A stretch of DNA of 64,000 nucleotides from Planctomycetaceae bacterium (GTDB lineage: Bacteria > Planctomycetota > Planctomycetia > Pirellulales > Pirellulaceae). The notes beneath the pieces are model-generated. The model was not told the origin of the DNA, did not search any database, and saw nothing but the letters and a program-made list of their open reading frames with translations. The number at the start of each line of letters is the position of its first letter. Within the stretch, counting starts at the first letter, position 1. The stretch covers positions 45,226-109,225 of the forward strand of contig JAJTFC010000023.1 of the NCBI GenBank assembly GCA_021298315.1. The letters are read 5' to 3'. Positions 54,951 through 61,669 of the stretch are shown here, in pieces. The position numbers and the translations under genes are program-made.

Positions 54951-56908
54951 GGCATGGGCTCGATGAAAGTCGCTGCAGGAATGGGGGTTAGGGTCGAAGT
55001 GAACCAAAAGCGTTTTTGGAGGAATTCGACCATCGGCCGACTCCAGATGTACCACAAGGGTCTTGTCCCGCATGGGATACGAGCATAGGCCACGGCTCCG
55101 ATGACGGGCAGATCGACTTGTTTGTTATCGATCGAAGCTTTGGCGATCCTGCAAGGGCCTTCGGCGGGACGTTGATCGACGTCCTTGGTCATCGAGTGCA
55201 AGGAGGCTCGCAATCCTTTCTGAGTCGAATTCTCAAGCCCCCAATCGATTTGAATCGGGCCTTGCTCCATTGCTTTTTGCACATAACCACCGTCTCGGTC
55301 GGCCACCAGGAGGATCAATTGCCAGGGGCCTTGCAAGTCGGCGACTCGGAAAAGAGCATCGCCTCTTTGCAGCGGTCGATCGCTCAGTTCTCGCTGGAGA
55401 TCTCCGCCGACGACCATCCCTTCGATAGGCGATCGGACAAGGAGATCCTCCTTTTGCTCGAGTAGAAATTCTTGCTTTTTGCGCGATTGAGATTCTTGGA
55501 CTTCGATGATTTTCAAATCGGCAGATACTCGTGTTTGATTGGCAAGATCAGTCGAACTTGAAGAGAGTTGATTGATGGCTACTCGCAATCCATTTTTTTT
55601 CTCTTCAAGGGCCCTTTGCTGGCCAGCGACTTCCTCGATTTGAAGTTCGAGGCTTGGTGATCGGAGTTGTACAAGAGGTTCTTGAGGCTTGACCAACTGG
55701 CCTTCGCGAACCAAGAGGTCTTGGATAAAGCTATCTGCAGAAGCATGAACGATTCGTTGATCGACCGGTTCCAAGTACGCTTGGGCCTGAATGGTAAACG
55801 GGCAAGGGATCATGGCTAAGGCCGCAAGGGCGGCAACCCCAGCAAGGATCAAGGCGCTTTTGGGGAAGGATCGGGAGTGTTTCGCAGAAGCGGATTTCGC
55901 ATGGGCCTTGCCCCGAATCTCCGAGGGTAGAAAAAGCCATCGGTTTTGGCTTTGCCAGGTTTGGTTGAACATTGGAAAAAGATTCGAGGCTTTTTGAACA
56001 CGATCGATGATCGCCTGAGGATCAGACCATTCGATCAATAGACTATATGCCCTAGGGTTGCCACTTGTTTCCCATGGCATAAACAGGCTGTATCGATGTG
56101 CCTGGGACTCCGATGAGACCTCGTCGGAAAGTTTGGTTTGATTCTCTGAAAGCGACTCGAAGACCTTCTTTTCTAAGCTTTGTACCAGAGCCGAATTTGG
56201 ATCGATCGATGCGCTTCCGCTGCAAGCGACCATCGTCGAGTGCTGGGTGTTGGATGCAAAAAGTGAGACGCGATCCGCATCGAGTGACTCGCGGAGAGCT
56301 TCGACTAGCCCCCTATGAAGTTGCACGTGGCTCTGTGCACTGGCCAGCTCCTGGCAGCGCACAGAGGCTCTTTTCCACAGGCCCACCGCACGAGCGTTTT
56401 CAACGTACACCTCGCGAAGCTCGGAAATTTCCGCGAATGCATCAAGCAGATTCTTTGCAACCAAGAGATCTTGCCGACTGGACTGTTGGTCAAAACGAGC
56501 CATCAAAGCCAAGGGCATCGACGGATTGTTTTTAGGAAATCTGGTGACCATCCAATTGGATCGCTGGCTGTTCGTCTGAGAATGGAGTTCATGTCCTTTG
56601 GGCTCTGGAAAAGTCAGGGCCAAGCCTTCTGCGAGCAATGTACCGTTGAGTGGCTCTCCTGCTGAGTCGAGGATCAGGGGTTTGCCCTCGATGCAGGTAG
56701 CTAGCAAAACGCTTTGAGCTTGAAGTATCGGGACAAGGGACTCGATGAGCCTGCGGTAGAAGATGTTTTGCGGGTCTGCGTTACGAGCAATGGTTTCGAG
56801 TTGCCCAAGCACCCGGTCGGTATTCTCGATAGTCGCGTCAGGCATAGAGCATGGGGGATTGGGAAAGACAGGTAGATTGAGCAGACCGTAGAGTTCGTAG
56901 CGGCTCAA
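54947..56908 (-). CDS. GAF-domain / HlyD hybrid adaptor
   Basis: A 653-residue protein. Residues 1-350 are soluble and look like two GAF-type sensor segments (about 40-165 and 195-310). A single membrane helix (about 351-370) is followed by an HlyD adaptor: DQRIVHASADSFIQDLLVREGQLV, a coiled-coil (about 420-485), and VRSPIEGMVVGGDLQREL. This joins a cytoplasmic sensor to a periplasmic adaptor in one chain. The start is a TTG at 56908 or an ATG at 56845; neither has a good Shine-Dalgarno site. It is the first gene of the operon, divergent from the TolC-like gene (73-base gap). Confidence 0.85.
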   Translation of the reverse strand: MSRYELYGLLNLPVFPNPPCSMPDATIENTDRVLGQLETIARNADPQNIFYRRLIESLVPILQAQSVLLATCIEGKPLILDSAGEPLNGTLLAEGLALTFPEPKGHELHSQTNSQRSNWMVTRFPKNNPSMPLALMARFDQQSSRQDLLVAKNLLDAFAEISELREVYVENARAVGLWKRASVRCQELASAQSHVQLHRGLVEALRESLDADRVSLFASNTQHSTMVACSGSASIDPNSALVQSLEKKVFESLSENQTKLSDEVSSESQAHRYSLFMPWETSGNPRAYSLLIEWSDPQAIIDRVQKASNLFPMFNQTWQSQNRWLFLPSEIRGKAHAKSASAKHSRSFPKSALILAGVAALAALAMIPCPFTIQAQAYLEPVDQRIVHASADSFIQDLLVREGQLVKPQEPLVQLRSPSLELQIEEVAGQQRALEEKKNGLRVAINQLSSSSTDLANQTRVSADLKIIEVQESQSRKKQEFLLEQKEDLLVRSPIEGMVVGGDLQRELSDRPLQRGDALFRVADLQGPWQLILLVADRDGGYVQKAMEQGPIQIDWGLENSTQKGLRASLHSMTKDVDQRPAEGPCRIAKASIDNKQVDLPVIGAVAYARIPCGTRPLWYIWSRPMVEFLQKRFWFTSTLTPIPAATFIEPMP

Positions 56909-56981
56909 TCGAATGAGCCATCAGAGGATGGAGCTTACTTTTCTGCGATTCTTTCGGCGTTTGAAGCATAATGCATGAAGG

Positions 56982-59027
56982 ATGCCGACTTTTCCGGTCG
57001 AAACAATCGATGGTGGGATGTCGAATGTATTATTTAATCCGCCTATTATGACACCAAAGACGCTCCAAGACAATCAAGCAACAGTCAAGGAAACGACACG
57101 ACGATCGCGGCGGATCGCGAGTCGATCCTTTGGGATCTTGGTGCGCAGCAGCTTGGCTTGCTTAGCACTCACGGCTGGATGTTCGCACTCGAAAAAGTTT
57201 CATGCTGGAGAGGGTGCTGGCCATCAGACGGCCTCAGAGTTTCTCACCCAGATATCTCGCAGTGATCCACTGAAAACCGAATGCATGCCTGACTATCAGG
57301 AATCGTTCGGACCGATGGACATTGACATTCAAACACTAACACCCGAGCAGTTCCATGGGATGAGTTTGCAGGACTGCATTGCATTCGGTGTAGCAAACTC
57401 CAAGCTGATGAGGGATTTGGGCGTTACGGTACTACGAACGCCTCAGGTTCTGACCTCGACAGTCGATCCAGCGGTCGCTTTTAGCGATCCGCGAATCGGC
57501 GAAGAGGCCGCCTTGAGCGCTTTCGATGCCAATCTTTTCGCATCGAGCATCTACGATCACAACAATCGCGGCTACAACAATAACTTCTTCGGGGTTAACG
57601 GACTATTTCGCCAGGACTTGAGTACAACCCAATTTGGAGTAAGCAAGCGTACAGCCACTGGCGGGTTGTACACATTGCGTGATGTAAAGATTTTCGATCG
57701 CAATAATCAGCAGTCGAACCGTTTCGGTGCTTACACTTGGGATACATTTCTCGAAGCTCAGGTTCGTCAACCGTTGCTTTTAGGGGCGGGTACCGAGTTC
57801 AATCGGATCGCAGGCCCTGGGGCATTACCCGGACAGCTCAACGGCGTACTTCTAGCTCGGGTTCGAACCGATATTAGCTTAGTCGAGTTTGAACGATCGG
57901 TGCGCGATTTCGTTGCCGAAATCGAAAACGCTTATTGGGATCTATACTTCGCCTACCGCGACTTGGATTCCAAAGTCCAAGCCAGAGACCAAGCGATTGA
58001 GACGGTCAAAAGGATGGAAGAGCGGAAACAAGGAACCTCCGAGAAGGAGCAGGCGCTCGAGCAATTATGGCGATTTGAGTCCGATGTAGTCGACTCGCTC
58101 AACGGAAGAGTGTTGGACGGTACGCGTTCGAACAACGGTTCCACCGGAGGCACATTCCGCGGAACAGGTGGAGTTCGGATTTCCGAACGTAGACTGCGAT
58201 TGATTATTGGAATGCCGATCAACGATCGACAAATGCTTTACCCTTCGGATCAGCCGAGCCTCGCTCAACTTGACTTCGATTGGGAGAACTCGATTTCCGA
58301 TGCGATGGTAAATCGAGAGGAACTCAGACGCCAACGTTGGGTGATTAAGCAACGTGAATTGGAATTGATAGCCAATCGAAACTTTCTCAAGCCACAGCTT
58401 GATGCGATTGCTGCCTACCGGATGCGGGGATTTGATAAGCAATTCAACACCCCATTCGACAACGACTTCCAAGAATGGTCATTGGGATTGGATTACCTAA
58501 TGCCCGTAGGGTACAGGCGTGGGCACGCTGCTGTTCGCAATACTCAACTGGCTCTTGCAAGGGAGGCTCAAGTCTTAGTTGAGCAAGAACGAGCGATTCA
58601 TTTCGGACTGAGCAACGCAATCAATGAGTCCAGAAGAGCTTACGAAAACCTAATCATCCAGAAAAGCAGATACGAATCTGTTGAGAAGCAGATCAACGCC
58701 ATAGAGTTGCGACTCAAGAGCGGCCAAGTAGAACAAGTCTTCGTGTTGCTTGAAGCTCAACGACGCCGACTCGATGCGATGATCCGCTACCACCAATCTG
58801 CCGTCGAATACCAACTAGCAGTTCGTAATGTGAATCTGGAGCGAGGAACACTCCTGAGTTACTGCAACATCTTTCTCAACGAAACACCCAACTCAGACTT
58901 TATTGCAAGTCAAGGGATCCAACGAATCGGCTCGCAAGACTCATCAACCGTGCCTCATTACAGAGACCCTGTAATCTCCACGCCGACTGCAAGCCCACAA
59001 GTTAGCTTGCCAGACGCGATTCGCTAA
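56982..59027 (+). CDS. TolC-family outer membrane channel lipoprotein
   Basis: A 681-residue TolC-type protein. A lipobox (ALTAGC, Cys67) makes it a likely lipoprotein, after an unusually long N-terminal region; in-frame ATGs at 57018 and 57048 would shorten it. Two outer-membrane-efflux repeats with long helical stretches (for example VQARDQAIETVKRMEERKQG, and RYESVEKQINAIELRLKSGQ) form the periplasmic tunnel, as in TolC/NodT. It is divergent from the adaptor operon with a shared 73-base promoter space and is presumably its outer-membrane partner; no other TolC gene is in the window. Confidence 0.87.
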   Translation: MPTFPVETIDGGMSNVLFNPPIMTPKTLQDNQATVKETTRRSRRIASRSFGILVRSSLACLALTAGCSHSKKFHAGEGAGHQTASEFLTQISRSDPLKTECMPDYQESFGPMDIDIQTLTPEQFHGMSLQDCIAFGVANSKLMRDLGVTVLRTPQVLTSTVDPAVAFSDPRIGEEAALSAFDANLFASSIYDHNNRGYNNNFFGVNGLFRQDLSTTQFGVSKRTATGGLYTLRDVKIFDRNNQQSNRFGAYTWDTFLEAQVRQPLLLGAGTEFNRIAGPGALPGQLNGVLLARVRTDISLVEFERSVRDFVAEIENAYWDLYFAYRDLDSKVQARDQAIETVKRMEERKQGTSEKEQALEQLWRFESDVVDSLNGRVLDGTRSNNGSTGGTFRGTGGVRISERRLRLIIGMPINDRQMLYPSDQPSLAQLDFDWENSISDAMVNREELRRQRWVIKQRELELIANRNFLKPQLDAIAAYRMRGFDKQFNTPFDNDFQEWSLGLDYLMPVGYRRGHAAVRNTQLALAREAQVLVEQERAIHFGLSNAINESRRAYENLIIQKSRYESVEKQINAIELRLKSGQVEQVFVLLEAQRRRLDAMIRYHQSAVEYQLAVRNVNLERGTLLSYCNIFLNETPNSDFIASQGIQRIGSQDSSTVPHYRDPVISTPTASPQVSLPDAIR

Positions 59028-59048
59028 ACGACCAGCAATCGAGCGCCC

Positions 59049-60254
59049 TTAAGAGTCCGTTACAGCCCGGAACTCCCGTTCCCGCAGCGCCGAAGCAATC
59101 CCCGGTCGCACTAGCGCAAAACTCAGTCTTGTCGAACGAACGGGAAACACCAATCCTTCAACACCCGACGGAATCCATCGAGACAAACTCTCGTCGCTCC
59201 TAGATCCACAAGCCATGAGGATCTCAAGTGGATTGAACCAAGGTACTATCCCCGAGACTTTGGTCTCTGCTTGCTCACCAACCGTTGAGCGATTGTGGTG
59301 CGTCAAGAGGTCGCTAAATCCCCGATTGAGTTGAGCCATGAGCCACTCTGGACTTCGGGACGAATCGGTCAAAACAAATGAAATGCCGTCGACATTGCAG
59401 AGTCGTTCAAACCATCGTAGGTGACAACCTTCGAGCCACGCTCTCTTGGGAATTGCAATCGGTAGAATGGCGCTGGCTGGATCCACGCTGGGGTATAGCG
59501 GATACCAAGCATGATCGGTCGGATTGGGCACCCCGAGTTTTGAAAACGAAGCGATCGCAAAGAAATCTAAATTCGTCAGGTAGAAGTCACTGAGGAAGGA
59601 CTCTCCGGGCAAAGGAGGTTTCGACCAATTGTAAAGCCGTTGGAAGTTCTTAATGTCGCCCGGTTCCCTGCGACTCGATGTGGTGGCATGAAATAGATCC
59701 AGACAAATCCCTGCCAGCCGCTCCTCAATCGAGCCCATGATCGACATATTTGTCGGTGCAAGTCGAACATCCAATTGCGATGGTGATGCGTGGGATAACG
59801 AACCAGGTGAAAAATCGGTCGGAAGTGGTGTGTTGAGAGCCAGACCAAGGCTCGAACCTGATCTCCGAATGGAGACCGAAGACCCTGCCTGAGTCCCCCA
59901 CTCTTCTTGCGACGGTTCCCAAGCGATCTCAAAAACGCTTTTGCCAGCGCTAACCGTACTGGATTGAGTGAGCGATCTCTCGGAAATCGATTCGTCGAAT
60001 ATCTTCGTTCCATTTCGACTATTGAGGTCGCGAACGCAGAAGTTCTCAAGCCTGTTGCAAACCTCAAAGTGCTTCGATGACATGTAGTCATCCTCGCAAG
60101 CCACATGGGATGCGGTGGTTCTTCCTACCACCCTGGACTCCCCTGGGGGTACGATTACCCGAAGACCCTTCTTCGGGCCATCTACGACCGACAGAATGAG
60201 ATTTCTCGAATATGGGTTCAAGATGCGGACACCACGCGGTTGCAGGACTGACAC
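59049..60254 (-). CDS. FHA-domain protein
   Basis: A 401-residue cytoplasmic protein starting at a GTG (60254), with an AAGG site upstream. The N-terminal FHA domain (about residues 18-115) shows VVGRT, DDYMSSKHFEV and VRDLNSRNGTKIFD, the phosphothreonine-binding Gly-Arg, Ser-His and Asn-Gly motifs. The rest (about 180-400) is not recognised; it may resemble DUF4123-type domains found beside secretion systems, but this is uncertain. It is convergent with the TolC-like gene (21 bases apart), so its link to the adaptor operon is positional only. Confidence 0.85.
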   Translation of the reverse strand: MSVLQPRGVRILNPYSRNLILSVVDGPKKGLRVIVPPGESRVVGRTTASHVACEDDYMSSKHFEVCNRLENFCVRDLNSRNGTKIFDESISERSLTQSSTVSAGKSVFEIAWEPSQEEWGTQAGSSVSIRRSGSSLGLALNTPLPTDFSPGSLSHASPSQLDVRLAPTNMSIMGSIEERLAGICLDLFHATTSSRREPGDIKNFQRLYNWSKPPLPGESFLSDFYLTNLDFFAIASFSKLGVPNPTDHAWYPLYPSVDPASAILPIAIPKRAWLEGCHLRWFERLCNVDGISFVLTDSSRSPEWLMAQLNRGFSDLLTHHNRSTVGEQAETKVSGIVPWFNPLEILMACGSRSDESLSRWIPSGVEGLVFPVRSTRLSFALVRPGIASALREREFRAVTDS

Positions 60255-60541
60255 AATTCTGCCTTCAGTATGCTAGAAATTTGACACTTCGTCCAGTTTT
60301 TCACGAATTAACTCAAGAATAAGGCCTCTTTTCCGTGTAGGTCGGCCTTTCGTCGACGAATCACTGGAATCGATGCCAATTTGGATCGCTACACGCAGAA
60401 CTTCCCCGATCTTTCGGAAAACCCGCAGAATTCGCAGAATGCAATCGAGCCAATCGACCGATACCAATCGCGGTGCGCCGAAACAGTGTGCCTGTTGGTT
60501 ACTATGCTAAGCCCAAGACGTGCTCCCTTTCGGAGGACTCC

Positions 60542-61321
60542 ATGAAATCGACTATCCAACGGCTTTTTTTGCTACTGGCCCTACAAGCAACCGCTTGGGC
60601 GCAAGATGGCTACATCCATACCTTGCCAGAAGTCCCAAGTCCAGAATCGAACGTCGAGCAAATCCGATTCGCCCGGCTCCCAGAACTTCCGGCTCTCGAA
60701 GCCTCTCAGGCGATTTTTACCTCGGATGTCTCCACCAGATTCATCCCCCTGCCTTCATTCGATCAACTGCCCCTGGCCCCTGCTCCCCTGGTACAACTTG
60801 CCGAAGCACTGAGCCCCGAATCTTATCAATCGCAAACGAAAAACAGCGGATCCGACACCCCTAAAGCAATGCTCAAGACCGAAGGGGTGGCAGCCTTCCA
60901 GAAGAATCTCGAACCCTACCAGATCATAAAAAACTCGAACGCACAGTTGTCCAATGAACTGTCCATGAACAATCTCGAAATGAACAAATTCATTGGGGAA
61001 ACTTGGAAAAGGGACTCGGGTTTATCCGGCATCGAGAGCCGTCCAGACCCTCGCTATCTGAACTATTGGCCCACCCTGTATTCATCTTGGGAGTCCCCAG
61101 CCTTTTGCTACAAGCCTCTGTATTTCGAACAGAGCAACCTCGAACGCTACGGGATCGGCTATGGCTGTCCGACCAACGCTTTGGTCTCAGGCAGTAAGTT
61201 CTTCGTCGATGCCGCCCTTTTGCCAATCCATGTCGTCAAGCAACCTCCAAAGTCCTGCGAATGCACCCTCGGACACCGTCGGCCTGGCTCTTGCGCACCT
61301 ATCCAACGCTCTGTTCGCTAG
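60542..61321 (+). CDS. Small secreted protein of unknown function
   Basis: A 259-residue protein starting at the ATG at 60542, preceded by a strong GGAGGA site. The longer frame to 60473 is not signal-like. The signal peptide is residues 1-21 (MKSTIQRLFLLLALQATAWA). A C-terminal motif FCYKPLYFEQSNLERYGIGYG, then Cys-rich ends (KSCECTLGHRRPGSC), looks like a family repeated in planctomycetes, with no known role. The 287-base upstream gap (60255-60541) holds a short AAGGCC/GGCCTT hairpin and no other clear signal. Confidence 0.78.
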   Translation: MKSTIQRLFLLLALQATAWAQDGYIHTLPEVPSPESNVEQIRFARLPELPALEASQAIFTSDVSTRFIPLPSFDQLPLAPAPLVQLAEALSPESYQSQTKNSGSDTPKAMLKTEGVAAFQKNLEPYQIIKNSNAQLSNELSMNNLEMNKFIGETWKRDSGLSGIESRPDPRYLNYWPTLYSSWESPAFCYKPLYFEQSNLERYGIGYGCPTNALVSGSKFFVDAALLPIHVVKQPPKSCECTLGHRRPGSCAPIQRSVR

Positions 61322-61349
61322 CCTCTCTAGCCACTGGACGCTCCTTTTT

Positions 61350-61408
61350 ACCAATTCGCTCCGATCAGCGGATTGGTCGTAAAACCCCCACCCCCTCTTT
61401 TGGGTGGG
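61350..61408 (+). terminator. Tandem hairpins after the small secreted protein gene
   Basis: First hairpin: ACCAATTCGCT (61350-61360) pairs with AGCGGATTGGT (61367-61377), 11 base pairs with one G-U, loop of 6. Second: CCCACCC (61387-61393) pairs with GGGTGGG (61402-61408). They begin 29 bases past the stop codon, so are probably 3'-end structures, although the U tract is poor. A longer T run (eight T) occurs near 61450. The remainder of the 348-base gap to 61669 shows nothing else I can name. Confidence 0.45.
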
Positions 61409-61669
61409 CTCTTAAGGGCTTGAACACCAACCAATTGTCCAGTTGTTTTTTTTGCTGTCGCTAAAAGCGGAATAATCGATTTTCGTTACCGCTAGCAACT
61501 TTTTTAGCCCACCGGCATCCAAGGTTTATTCCATCAAATGGGAATAGAACGTTCAGAATACTTACGATCCGTTGTGGTCTGTCCTTATCATGGGATGAGC
61601 TAGCGACGGTCGTCGGGTCGTCGTGTTCATCCTTTTTGTTTCCCATGCCTATCTGGTCCGGTGCATCTT

